64,000 nucleotides of DNA from CAIRDP01 sp037138335 (GTDB lineage Bacteria > Bacteroidota > Bacteroidia > Bacteroidales > FEN-979): positions 1 through 64,000 of the forward strand of contig JBAXIO010000021.1 in NCBI GenBank assembly GCA_037138335.1, read 5' to 3'. This document shows, piece after piece, positions 53,189 to 61,773 of this stretch; position 1 is the first letter of the stretch; each line of letters starts with the position of its first letter. The translations under genes and the position numbers were made by a program. Under the pieces are notes generated by a model. That model made no database searches, had not been told where the DNA came from, and worked only from the letters and a program-made list of their open reading frames with translations.

Positions 53189-54226
53189 TTAAAATGCACG
53201 AATAGCCCTGGTATTATTAATAGTCATATATGGAATGCGCATCTTATTGGTAATGTCCCACTCTCCATTGTACATGAATACCGACCATGCATTCTTAGCA
53301 TCGTATTCAGAAGAACTCCAGTATTCCTTATCATGAAAACCCCCGACAGCGCCTTTTTGCAGGAACAACTGGTTAAGTTCTTCTTTGGAGGGTAAATACC
53401 AATCGCTGTAACCGTTCAAAACAAGGCTGGCGCATACCTGGGCAGCATGCGGGTTCTCAGTATAGCTGCAGCCGTTTACGATCAGTGTTGTATTTGCCAG
53501 CCCTTTGCCAATGGCGGTTGATGTGCCGCCAAGAAAGCTCGCATCACAACCCCAACCTGCCGAATTGCTCTGGTCGAAGGGAGCAGCTACCAATCCGTGC
53601 AATTCCCCCGCAACATAGCCTGAATCACCGGGTTTATACAAGTAGAAAAATATTCCCCCCTGGTAACTCATTCCCGGGTAGAGCAATGCCTGGTTGAGGG
53701 TAGTGGCCGAAGAAACTCCGCAATTGTTGTATGCCCAGACGTACCTGGTATAGGTACTGCCTGCGATAAGTCCGGCGTCGATTTTTGAGGTTTTTATTCC
53801 CATGTCGACAGCCGTATTGTAGTCATTAGTGGTATTCCATTTATACCCGGTTGCATTCGGAGCTGCATTCCAGTTCCAGATGATCTGGGTTCCCGTTGGA
53901 TCATGTGTGCCGGCCTGGGGGGCGGGCGGATTGCAGAGAGTCACGTTCACCCAGTTCCCCGAAAGAAACACGCACATTGCCCCGATGGTCCCGCAGTCGG
54001 TGCAGATAACCATCAGCCCGTTTGCGGGGTTGGCAATGGCACTAAGTTCCTGCATTGTCATGCGCGGCATGAGAAAACCTTTATTTGTAAATCTCACATC
54101 CAATCCTGCCGAAGGATCGGCTGGGCCGTTATTGGAGTTAATCCCGATCTGGGCAAAGTTTTGAATGGTCATGAACATCAAAATTCCAATCAGGTAAAAA
54201 AGTATAATTTTCTTTTTCATAATCAT
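53189..54226 (-). CDS. DUF1566 (Lcl-type) exported protein, paralogue 3
   Basis: This is a 345-residue protein, the promoter-proximal gene of the tandem trio (signal KKKIILFYLIGILMFMTIQN). The N-terminal block reads IGINSNNGPADPSAGLDVRF and GFLMPRMTMQELSAI. One fibronectin-III-like unit follows (IIWNWNAAPNATGYKWNTT, IDAGLIAGSTYTRYVWAY). The DUF1566 domain follows (GGIFFYLYKPGDSGYVAGEL, NGYSDWYLPSKEELNQLF, EYWSSSEYDAKNAW, ending TRAIRAF). Near-identical DNA around the three starts (for example the stretch covering the TTTTTCATAATCATT start context) shows recent tandem duplication. The divergent gene at 54436 starts 209 bases away, so the two promoters share this intergenic space. Confidence 0.82.
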   Translation of the reverse strand: MIMKKKIILFYLIGILMFMTIQNFAQIGINSNNGPADPSAGLDVRFTNKGFLMPRMTMQELSAIANPANGLMVICTDCGTIGAMCVFLSGNWVNVTLCNPPAPQAGTHDPTGTQIIWNWNAAPNATGYKWNTTNDYNTAVDMGIKTSKIDAGLIAGSTYTRYVWAYNNCGVSSATTLNQALLYPGMSYQGGIFFYLYKPGDSGYVAGELHGLVAAPFDQSNSAGWGCDASFLGGTSTAIGKGLANTTLIVNGCSYTENPHAAQVCASLVLNGYSDWYLPSKEELNQLFLQKGAVGGFHDKEYWSSSEYDAKNAWSVFMYNGEWDITNKMRIPYMTINNTRAIRAF

Positions 54227-54339
54227 TTTGGTTTATCCATTGTCCAGTCATTATTTATTTGCGGGCTGTTATTTTAAAAAAAAAATTCCGAGCGGCTTTA
54301 CAAACCTTAAATATAGTGTAAATTTCAGTAATCTGTTCA

Positions 54340-54370
54340 CTTGACTTTCCCTATAATTGTTGTATATTTG
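54340..54370 (+). promoter_or_regulatory. Bacteroidota-type promoter for the cohesin/dockerin-like T9SS gene
   Basis: TTG at 54341-54343 and TATATTTG at 54363-54370 are exactly 19 bases apart, matching the TTTG-N19-TAnnTTTG consensus with one mismatch (CTTG). The start of transcription would be near 54377, giving a leader of about 60 bases before ATG 54436. Confidence 0.65.
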
Positions 54371-54435
54371 GTAAAATCACAATTGAATTCGTAATCTGTT
54401 CGGGAGAGAATATAAACACGGTAAAACATGATCTT

Positions 54436-56505
54436 ATGAACATGCAAAAATCACCACACGGCATTTCATACAAATCTCTGCTCATTCTGGCAGGCATGCT
54501 CATTGTTTCAGGGGTTCAGCCTTTTCAGGTATCTGCACAGGAAGTCAATATCGGAAGCGGAGCCTGCCTGGTCAACAGCGGAACAATGGTCGTGGTGAAT
54601 AATGCCGGAATTGTAAACACCGGCACAATCACAAACATTGCCACGGGAGCTATCAGTCTATCCGGCAACTGGCAAAACGATGGCGTGTATTCCGGGGCAG
54701 CTGGCAGCACTGTGGCGCTCGAAGGCGATTCGGTCCAAACCATAGGAGGGGCCAATGCCACTACCTTCAGCAATCTCACCCTGAACAACAGCAGCGGGTT
54801 CACTCTCCTGAATAACATCGGTATAAACGGGATCCTTGATTTCCAGGGCGGACTGCTTACTACCGGGAACTTTCTTGTTACCATAGGTTCGGCAGGCAGC
54901 ATCAGCGGTGCAGGAGCCAGCCAGTATGTTAATGGCAAACTGGCCGTGACCTATGGAGCTCCGGCTTCAAAATTTTTCCCTGTCGGCAAAGGAGGTAACT
55001 ATCATCCGCTAACGCTGCAATATACCAGTATAACCGGAACCAGCGTGGTGACAGCCGAACAGTTTGAGACACCCCTGACAGGCGCTCTGCCTTCAGGAAT
55101 TACCTTGCTCACCACCAACCGCTCCTGGACTATCACTCAAACGGGAGGCAGCAGCCTTCAGTATTTCTTAACACTCGATCCGATAGGGCTGACCCCCACT
55201 CATTCGGTTATGATGCTTAAACAAGATGCCGGCACTATCGCCTCTTTTGCCACAAACTCTCCTTACTATACCAACACCCAAGCTCTGACCACCCTCAGCG
55301 AATTCGGTCTTGGCGAAGGCCAGGGGTATAATTTGATGGGGTCATTCAGATACCCCAATTCAGCCCACACCCCGCTTGATTCAACCGGGGTCATCATTAA
55401 ACAAAACAACATCCCGCTTGATGCCACACTCACAGGCCAGGCAGGTTCATTTGCTTTCTCCAATAAAACAAACGGGACTTATACAATCAGCGCGTCGACT
55501 ACCAGACCCTGGTTGGGCGTCAACGCTACGGATGCCCTTAAAGTTCGACGGCATTATACAGGTATTGAAACTCTGACAGAACCGGTCAGGCTGCAGGCAG
55601 CCGATGTGGACAATAATAATCTGATCAATGATAAGGATGAGATCAAGATCAAACGGAGGTTCGCGGGACTCGATAACTACTTCGAACACGGCGACTGGAC
55701 CTTTGCCAAACCTACGGGAGGGGATACCGTGATTATCAGCGGTTCACATGTCAACCAGAATTTTTACGGCCTTTGTGTCGGCGATGTAACCGGGTCCAAC
55801 ATTCCTGGAACAGGATCAACAGGCTCAGGATTCCTGGCCCTTGTACACAACGATACAATCAAAGCATCTCCGGGTGAGGTGATAGAAATTCCGCTGAAGG
55901 TTACAAGTGAAGCCATTATCGGAGCCATTTCGATAGTTGCAGCTTATCCCGGTAACCTGATGCAGGTCAACGATGTTAAGATCCAGGAGGGGACACCGTA
56001 TTATACGGGCAATAATGGACTGCGGATGGCATGGTCGGAAGCCAGTCCGCTGTCACTCAGCAAGGATCAAACAATGATTACTCTGGTTGTGAAAATATCA
56101 GAACAATTTTCAAAAAACGACCAGATCAGACTTACGCTCGACAAGGAATCCGAAATAGCCAATTCCGAAGGCGTTGCATTTGACACCCTGATACTGAATT
56201 TCCCAATGATAATTTACAAATACGGTGAAGGCATGGAAGATAATAAGCCGGCGACGAAGTTTGAAGTTTACCCTGTCCCAAACAACGGAGAGTTCAACGC
56301 CGAAATCACATCCGCAGACCAAAAAATATTTTCAATCCGTATCTATAACCAGCTGGGACAGGTCATCCGCGAAGTAAAAGACATCATTGTTAAAGGAAAG
56401 AAAATCCAGCGATTCGAACAGGGCAATCTGCCAAACGGAATTTACACGGTGGTCCTGCGAAACGAAACAGGCTCTGAAACCAGGAAGATAGTGATCAAAC
56501 ATTAA
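54436..56505 (+). CDS. T9SS surface protein with dockerin-like and cohesin-like regions
   Basis: This is a 689-residue exported protein. The signal peptide is around residues 12-35 (LLILAGMLIVSGVQPFQVSAQ/EV). Residues 40-170 are a strand-rich repeat region (GSGACLVNSGTMVVVNNAGI). A carbohydrate-binding-like fold follows (LMGSFRYPNSAHTPLDSTGV). Next is a dockerin-like pair (NATDALKVRRHYTG; ADVDNNNLINDKDEIKIKRR with a D-x-D-x-N calcium loop), then a cohesin-like domain (IKASPGEVIEIPLKVTSEAI and DQIRLTLDKESEIANSEGVA). A T9SS type A end closes it (FEVYPVPNNGEFNAEITSAD, ending RKIVIKH). Having a dockerin-like and a cohesin-like domain in one chain is a layout seen in T9SS-exported proteins; it does not by itself show a cellulosome. 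It is transcribed divergently from the DUF1566 trio. Function unknown. Confidence 0.8.
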   Translation: MNMQKSPHGISYKSLLILAGMLIVSGVQPFQVSAQEVNIGSGACLVNSGTMVVVNNAGIVNTGTITNIATGAISLSGNWQNDGVYSGAAGSTVALEGDSVQTIGGANATTFSNLTLNNSSGFTLLNNIGINGILDFQGGLLTTGNFLVTIGSAGSISGAGASQYVNGKLAVTYGAPASKFFPVGKGGNYHPLTLQYTSITGTSVVTAEQFETPLTGALPSGITLLTTNRSWTITQTGGSSLQYFLTLDPIGLTPTHSVMMLKQDAGTIASFATNSPYYTNTQALTTLSEFGLGEGQGYNLMGSFRYPNSAHTPLDSTGVIIKQNNIPLDATLTGQAGSFAFSNKTNGTYTISASTTRPWLGVNATDALKVRRHYTGIETLTEPVRLQAADVDNNNLINDKDEIKIKRRFAGLDNYFEHGDWTFAKPTGGDTVIISGSHVNQNFYGLCVGDVTGSNIPGTGSTGSGFLALVHNDTIKASPGEVIEIPLKVTSEAIIGAISIVAAYPGNLMQVNDVKIQEGTPYYTGNNGLRMAWSEASPLSLSKDQTMITLVVKISEQFSKNDQIRLTLDKESEIANSEGVAFDTLILNFPMIIYKYGEGMEDNKPATKFEVYPVPNNGEFNAEITSADQKIFSIRIYNQLGQVIREVKDIIVKGKKIQRFEQGNLPNGIYTVVLRNETGSETRKIVIKH

Positions 56506-56536
56506 GCGGGCCAGGGCACAATTTCTTTGCGCGTTC

Positions 56537-57628
56537 TCACCTGTTAATGGTGAAGGTATCGAACACGATATAAGCCCCGGTGTTGCCCTTGTAACTGTTG
56601 ACCGTTACGGTGCTGCCCGAGATGTCAATAACGCTGAAGTAATAGGTCAGGCTGTCGTTGTGCACATTCCAGGAGGCTCTGATGGCCGGATCGATGGAAG
56701 TAGTCTCAACGTGAGTGCCGCAGGTGCCATTCAGAAGCTGAACAACATTGTTCTGCCACGATGGAGTCGGTGGTATGGTCTGCGGATTAGGGGCCACGCT
56801 GCTGTCGATGGTCTTCCGGGAATAGAGATGCGAATGTCCGCAGGCGTATAAGTCGAACTTGTTGGCGTCAAGGAATGCCCAGAGCTCTGTATAGGTCTTG
56901 TTGGCCGCGGATGGCTCTTCAGGGTCGTGGTTTACATAGTAATAGGGTGAATGGATGAACAGGAATTTATGCGTTGCCCTGGTTTGGGCCACCTGTGTTT
57001 TTAACCATGACATCTGGGTGGAATCGATGTTGCCCCCCACTGTCGAGTCTTTGTAGGTGTGGGTCAGGTAATAGGCGTCCAGTACGGCGAAAAAGGAATT
57101 GCCGCCCGGGGAAGTGAAGGAATAAGTCAGGTGCTGGTAGCCTGGAGGCCCGTTGGAAGGGTTTTCCGAAAACACTTGCTGGAACTCCTGCTGGTTCCCA
57201 AGATTGAAACCCGAATCAGAGCTTGATAAATAAAGCTCATGATTGCCAAGGGCGGTATACAAGGGTATTCCATTTGAAGTCAGGGGTGCGAACAGGTCTT
57301 TCCATGCCTGGAAGGTATATGTGGAATTGATATAGCCGCTGTAAGACATATCTCCGCCGAACATAACGAAGGACGGCTTGGGTGCCAAGGCACCGACCTG
57401 GCCGATGATGGCATTCAGTACCGGTGTGTTCACCTGATCCAGAGTCGATGTGCCGCGGCAATCGGCCATGAATACGAAACGAAGCGTTTCTCCTGTTCCT
57501 GGCTGTTGCTCCGACTTGTGTGTGCAGCCTCCGCCCAGCGTCACCACAATAAAAAAAAGTACCGTCACTGCTGTTATCCTGAGGTGGCTTTTCACGATCC
57601 GGGATGTGACCTTTAATAGATTTGTCAT
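56537..57628 (-). CDS. purple-acid-phosphatase-like metallophosphoesterase lipoprotein
   Basis: This is a 363-residue exported phosphoesterase. The lipobox TLGGGCTHKS lies near residue 35. The metal-binding blocks appear in order: FVFMADCRG (Asp), VMFGGDMSYSG (Gly-Asp), YTALGNHELY (Gly-Asn-His-Glu), FLFIHSPYYY (His) and YACGHSHLYSR (Gly-His-x-His). This is the calcineurin-like superfamily with a purple-acid-phosphatase-like flavour. The substrate is unknown. It is unrelated in detail to the metallophosphoesterase at 4110-5420. It faces the T9SS gene at 54436-56505 tail to tail (32 bases between stops) and is divergent from the lipoprotein at 57935. A TACATTTG on its strand (57726-57719) could be its -7 promoter element. 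Confidence 0.87.
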   Translation of the reverse strand: MTNLLKVTSRIVKSHLRITAVTVLFFIVVTLGGGCTHKSEQQPGTGETLRFVFMADCRGTSTLDQVNTPVLNAIIGQVGALAPKPSFVMFGGDMSYSGYINSTYTFQAWKDLFAPLTSNGIPLYTALGNHELYLSSSDSGFNLGNQQEFQQVFSENPSNGPPGYQHLTYSFTSPGGNSFFAVLDAYYLTHTYKDSTVGGNIDSTQMSWLKTQVAQTRATHKFLFIHSPYYYVNHDPEEPSAANKTYTELWAFLDANKFDLYACGHSHLYSRKTIDSSVAPNPQTIPPTPSWQNNVVQLLNGTCGTHVETTSIDPAIRASWNVHNDSLTYYFSVIDISGSTVTVNSYKGNTGAYIVFDTFTINR

Positions 57629-57934
57629 AGCTTTCTTCCTTTCTTCAGTTTGAAACCTTTAACCTTAAGTTTGAATCTTAAGGATATCCTTAACGGGTAT
57701 GTTTATCTCAGTCCCTAACAAATGTATGAATAATGGCCGCGCCATTTTCAGGAAAAAGAAAATACTGTCTCAGCACTGTACGGATAGAACAAAATTTTGG
57801 AGATTGGTTTTACCCTGGATAGTAAACTTCATCGGCCTGTCCGGTTTCTCAAAGGTTTATTCCATACATTCAAATCATTATTAAACGAACAAAAAATTAA
57901 GTATTTTTACTATAAATATCAAAACCTCAACCCA
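57629..57934. promoter_or_regulatory. divergent intergenic region with two inverted repeats
   Basis: This 306-base gap separates two genes read away from each other. It holds CCTTAAG-N7-CTTAAGG (57663-57683) followed by another CCTTAA, and AATGGC-CGC-GCCATT (57732-57746). On the minus strand TACATTTG (57726-57719) fits the -7 consensus. The repeats may be operators for the phosphoesterase gene. I see no convincing gene in the gap. Confidence 0.4.
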
Positions 57935-58846
57935 ATGAAAAAACCTGTCAGAATTATTTCTTTTGTGTTACTCATGGGAGTAATTGCATTAAATTCCTGT
58001 AAAGCCCCAGGGCCCGGGAACGACGAGAAAGATAAAGCAGCTGTTGCTGATACTATTACCAGGCTGATGACGGAAGTAACCAATTATGCAAATCAGCTGA
58101 ATGCCGATTCTACTTTTAAATACCTGAGTTCCGATAGTTCTTCGATATTCATGTCGGCAGGCATGCATTATTCGCATGGCAACCTTTACAGCGTGTTCAA
58201 AAACCTTTACAGCAGGCTTAAAAGTCAGCAGATATCAGTCGTTTCTTCAATAGTCAAAGTTCCTGCGCCGGATGTCGCAGTCTGGATAGGTTTTCTGAAG
58301 AACAGCTATATCACCAGGGCAGATCAGGTGTTCGACGGCTGGCTCTGCGAAACCTGGATATGGCAGCGTAAAACGGATGGCTGGAAGGTGATCCATTACC
58401 ATGAATCTATCCTGAGTGCGCCTTCACCCGATCAGAAAAAACTGGTGGAAACCGCCCTGGGTAAGCTGGCAGGAGAACTTGCAGTGAAATCATTAAAACC
58501 TGAAGACATGATGCCTTTGCTTACTGAATACCTGAAGAAATATCCTTTGGTGTATGGAACCACCTTGGCCTTTGCACCTTTCGAATCAAATGGGAAGAGC
58601 ATTAAAAGAGCTCCTTATTTCTATCGTTCCGGCAGTGAATTCAAACAGGTTAACCTGCCTGAAGCATATGATTACACTGCAAGCGAATGGTATGCCGTCC
58701 CGGTCCGTACCAAAGCGCCCTTCTGGAGTAGTCCATATTATGACGACGGAGGCGGTGGTGTTGTGATGATCACATATTCCATCCCGTTGTACGGTAAAGA
58801 CAATGTCCTGACAGGAGTGCTGACCAGCGACCTGGAATTAAAATAA
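57935..58846 (+). CDS. lipoprotein with NTF2-like and Cache-like parts
   Basis: This is a 303-residue exported protein. ATG 57935 gives a signal and lipobox (ISFVLLMGVIALNSCKAP); the open frame extends upstream to 57797, but that extension has no signal character. Residues 30-160 look like a SnoaL/NTF2-like domain: VTNYANQLNADSTFKYLSSD, SHGNLYSVFKNLYSRLKS, and WLCETWIWQRKTDGWKVIHY, the typical last strand with Trp-Lys. Residues 190-300 resemble a Cache/PDC sensor domain (YFYRSGSEFKQVNLPEAYDY, WYAVPVRTKAPFWSSPYYDD, then ITYSIPLYGKDNVLTGVLTS and DLEL). Cache domains usually sit in membrane receptors. Here the domain is on a lipid anchor with no kinase or cyclase attached, so it could be a binding protein for a small ligand. 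Both domain calls rest on pattern only. Confidence 0.72.
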   Translation: MKKPVRIISFVLLMGVIALNSCKAPGPGNDEKDKAAVADTITRLMTEVTNYANQLNADSTFKYLSSDSSSIFMSAGMHYSHGNLYSVFKNLYSRLKSQQISVVSSIVKVPAPDVAVWIGFLKNSYITRADQVFDGWLCETWIWQRKTDGWKVIHYHESILSAPSPDQKKLVETALGKLAGELAVKSLKPEDMMPLLTEYLKKYPLVYGTTLAFAPFESNGKSIKRAPYFYRSGSEFKQVNLPEAYDYTASEWYAVPVRTKAPFWSSPYYDDGGGGVVMITYSIPLYGKDNVLTGVLTSDLELK

Positions 58847-58976
58847 TAAGGAATGACCTGCTTATCCTGAATTAGAAAATTGATTATTAAACCAGGAGAT
58901 AGACAGAGATACGTAAAAATCAAGGCATTTCTTCCAGATGAAATCCTTAATTGTCCGGGCCGGTAAAATTAGTACT

Positions 58977-60623
58977 ATGAGACATTTTTGCTTTATATTT
59001 CTTTTTCTTTTTTCTCTTGCTTGTTTTTCGCAGGATACGATAACAATAAATCTTTATCCGGGAGATACATTTAAAACGATCCCTTCCGATTTTGCCGGTT
59101 TGTCGTTCGAGAAGAACAGCCTGAACAAAGGTTTTTTTAGTCCTCACCGTGATACCTTGATCCGGCTGTTTCAGACATGTGGGATTAAGTCGCTGCGTAT
59201 CGGAGGAAATTCAGTAGATAGAGACACACTAACCAATGATACAATAAGCACGGATACTACATACACACGAGCAGAATTAGACGGTTTATTTCTTTTTGCG
59301 CAGAAAGCCGGTTGCAAAATTTTAATGGGTTTAAATTTAAAAGATTCTAATTCTTCACTTGCCGATACCGAAGCAAGTTATGTTATGCAATATCAAAATA
59401 GTGTGCTGTTTGGATTTGAATTGGGCAACGAGCCCGACCTTTACCGTAAATCAACATACACGTATATCGATTATATACAGGATTACATGTCTTATTATAA
59501 TGCAATCCAGCAATCTAACCCTGCGGCTGTTTTCACGGGACCTGCTTGTGCCAGTCATCACTATGAATTCACGGAGCCATTCTGCAGGCATATGGATACC
59601 ATAATATCAATGCTTACGCAACATTATTATGGAGGAGTAAAAAATGCAGCAACAATTTCTGAGCAGATAGAAACTTTGATGGATACGGGAAAACTTAATT
59701 ATGTATCAGCTGTGGTAAGGAGTTTGGTTAAGTGTACCGATAATAGCGGGATCCCTTTTCGCATGAGTGAATGCAATTCACTTGATGATGGAGGCCAACT
59801 GGGCGTGAGTAATTCTTTTGCTTCAGCCCTGTGGGCTTTGAACTTCATGTATAAGTTGGCTGAGGATAGTTGTGCAGGAGTTAATTTTCATGGAGCCCTT
59901 GATGGATGGTATACTGTTTTTTCAAGGTATGGTAATATTTATCATGCACGTCCGATTGCCTATGGAATTCTTGCTTTCCAAATTGGGAGCAAAGGCAGGT
60001 TCATTGCTGATACGGTAAAGAACAATATTAGAAACCTTAATAGTTATAGTGTTATTGACAGCTCGAACAATATATATACCACTATCATTAACAAAGAAAC
60101 AGATACATTGAAAAGTGCGGTGATAAATTTAGCAGTGACAGATACCGCAAACGTTAACTATCTAAGTGCAGAATACGTGCAGCTAAGTTCACATTCTTTG
60201 AAAGACACAACCAAAGTTATGCTTGGCGGACAGGTGGTAGATTCATTGGGAACAATTCCTGCTTATACCTGGCTGCCGTTGACAGTTACCTCTCATACGA
60301 TAAAAATCCCTGTTCCTGCCGGATCAGCTGTTGTGGTAAAATTCAATTACCAGAACGTAACTTCGATAATTGATTATTCCGAAAAAAATAAGCACTTTCT
60401 CAATCTATATCCCAATCCGGCATCAGATAAAGTAAGCATTATCACTGACACGACTGAGCCTTCTGTTATTTTCATTTATAATCTGCAGGGACAAATCCTT
60501 TTGCAACAGCAGAAACAACCAGGTAAAACAGAGATTGACATAAGTAAACTTGCAAAAGGAGTTTATATAGTGAGATTATACAGCAACGCCAGGGCAGAAG
60601 CAGGCAAGATAATCAAAGAATGA
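58977..60623 (+). CDS. GH79-like secreted glycoside hydrolase with T9SS sorting domain
   Basis: This is a 548-residue secreted enzyme predicted to cleave beta-glucuronide or related linkages. ATG 58977 (RHFCFIFLFLFSLACFS/QD) is preferred over ATG 58938, which adds 13 residues. The TIM-barrel pattern matches clan GH-A and looks closest to family 79: SDFAGLSFEKNSL, KSLRIGGNSVDRDT, the acid/base Glu in FELGNEPDLY, HYYGG, and the nucleophile Glu in FRMSECNSLDDGG, followed by NFHGALDGWYTVF. A beta-sandwich region precedes the T9SS type A end (LNLYPNPASDKVSIITDTTE, ending GKIIKE). The base composition is clearly poorer in G+C than the biosynthetic cluster. There is no SusC/D pair or sulfatase beside it, so it is not part of a typical polysaccharide locus. 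Substrate specificity is unknown. Confidence 0.82.
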   Translation: MRHFCFIFLFLFSLACFSQDTITINLYPGDTFKTIPSDFAGLSFEKNSLNKGFFSPHRDTLIRLFQTCGIKSLRIGGNSVDRDTLTNDTISTDTTYTRAELDGLFLFAQKAGCKILMGLNLKDSNSSLADTEASYVMQYQNSVLFGFELGNEPDLYRKSTYTYIDYIQDYMSYYNAIQQSNPAAVFTGPACASHHYEFTEPFCRHMDTIISMLTQHYYGGVKNAATISEQIETLMDTGKLNYVSAVVRSLVKCTDNSGIPFRMSECNSLDDGGQLGVSNSFASALWALNFMYKLAEDSCAGVNFHGALDGWYTVFSRYGNIYHARPIAYGILAFQIGSKGRFIADTVKNNIRNLNSYSVIDSSNNIYTTIINKETDTLKSAVINLAVTDTANVNYLSAEYVQLSSHSLKDTTKVMLGGQVVDSLGTIPAYTWLPLTVTSHTIKIPVPAGSAVVVKFNYQNVTSIIDYSEKNKHFLNLYPNPASDKVSIITDTTEPSVIFIYNLQGQILLQQQKQPGKTEIDISKLAKGVYIVRLYSNARAEAGKIIKE

Positions 60624-60746
60624 AATATTAAATAGGTAAGTTTTATTTTAATTTTATTCAATCAATCTTTTACGCCGAAAACCCGCATAGATGTTTACAA
60701 TTTTAAAAAAAGTCGCATTTCGTAACCTAATCTAAAGCTTTGGTCA

Positions 60747-61463
60747 ATGAAAAACACACACATTCTAATTGCTATGCTTCTGTTCTTTAGCAGTGCATTG
60801 GTAATACTTTCAAGCTGCTCCAAAAAGACCGATAAAAACAATAATCCAACACCCTCCACAGTAACCGATATTGACGGCAATATATATCACACCGTAACGA
60901 TTGGAACCCAGGTTTGGATGGTTGAAAACCTGAGAACCACTAAATATAATAATGGCATAGCAATACCTTTGGTAAATGATGGTACTTCATGGTCAATTTT
61001 AACCTCTCCCGGATATTGCTGGTATGATAATGATGCTGCTACGTACAAAAACACTTATGGCGCTTTGTATAACTTTTATGCGGTAAACACTGGCAAACTT
61101 GCTCCTGCAGGCTGGCATGTGCCCGCAGATAGCGAGTGGACAATACTTACTACATATCTTGGAGGAAAAAGTATTGCCGGTGGAAAGATGAAATCGACCG
61201 GCACCATAGAGACTGCCACTGGTTTATGGTATGACCCGAATACCGGCGCAACTAATGAAAGTGGATTTACAGGCCTTCCGGCAGGCAACCGTTCCTTACC
61301 TGCGTTCAAAGACATTGGTATCTTCGGTAGCTGGTGGAGTTCTACGGGTGATAATTCAGGCGAAGCTGCGAACCGGAGCTTGTACTACAGTGACATCACT
61401 GTATGGCGTGGATACGGCCTTAAAAATTTCGGAAATTCTGTGCGTTGTGTTAAGGATAATTAA
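60747..61463 (+). CDS. FISUMP-domain lipoprotein
   Basis: This 238-residue lipoprotein has a lipobox (SALVILSSCSKKTD) and one Fibrobacter succinogenes major paralogous (FISUMP) domain. The domain reads VTDIDGNIYHTVTIGTQVWM, VENLRTTKYN, CWYDNDAATYKNTYGALYNF, GWHVPADSEWTILTTYLGG, FTGLPAGNRS, WWSSTGDNSGEAANRSLYYS and a final SVRCVKDN. The fold is C-type-lectin-like, as is the fold of the DUF1566 trio at 50.8-54.2 kb. Such domains bind ligands and are not enzymes. It stands alone, 123 bases after the GH79-like gene and 310 bases before the decarboxylase gene. Confidence 0.85.
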   Translation: MKNTHILIAMLLFFSSALVILSSCSKKTDKNNNPTPSTVTDIDGNIYHTVTIGTQVWMVENLRTTKYNNGIAIPLVNDGTSWSILTSPGYCWYDNDAATYKNTYGALYNFYAVNTGKLAPAGWHVPADSEWTILTTYLGGKSIAGGKMKSTGTIETATGLWYDPNTGATNESGFTGLPAGNRSLPAFKDIGIFGSWWSSTGDNSGEAANRSLYYSDITVWRGYGLKNFGNSVRCVKDN

Positions 61464-61773
61464 GACAATCTGATACAATTTTGCTGTAAGTGGCTGATTT
61501 TCTTGCTAGCCTTACCGCTCAATTTGCAAATGTCAATTTCCCCGTATAAGTATTTATCCTGATAATTACTTGTGTTAACAAACTTCCTTCCTGGTGTCAC
61601 AGGATAACAACATCTGGTCAGTACTATGATTTATTGGACTTTGCGCTATATTTGCCATTCAAGGCAAACAAAGCAAGAATGAAATTCATGTTTGGAATAA
61701 ATCACCAATCGCTGATGATATCAGATTCAATCTGTAGTCTTCCTTCTGACTCATAAAAAGTAAATAATAACAA
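61464..61773 (+). promoter_or_regulatory. intergenic region with a possible -7 element
   Basis: This 310-base gap has no gene that I can support. TATATTTG (61647-61654) fits the -7 consensus, but no TTG lies at the proper distance upstream. If used, the transcript of the decarboxylase gene would have a leader of more than 100 bases. No terminator with a T-run follows the FISUMP gene. Confidence 0.3.

Noticed and set aside
50761..54226. Complete diversity-generating retroelement
   Set aside because: No reverse transcriptase, accessory protein or template repeat was found in the window; only the target-like domains are present.
54436..56505. Evidence for a cellulosome
   Set aside because: One chain with both dockerin-like and cohesin-like regions is found in many T9SS proteins, and no scaffoldin or set of dockerin-bearing cellulases is present.
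57699..57884. Short open frame of 61 codons in the divergent intergenic region
   Set aside because: No signal, motif or good start context; it overlaps the inverted repeat and the likely promoter region.
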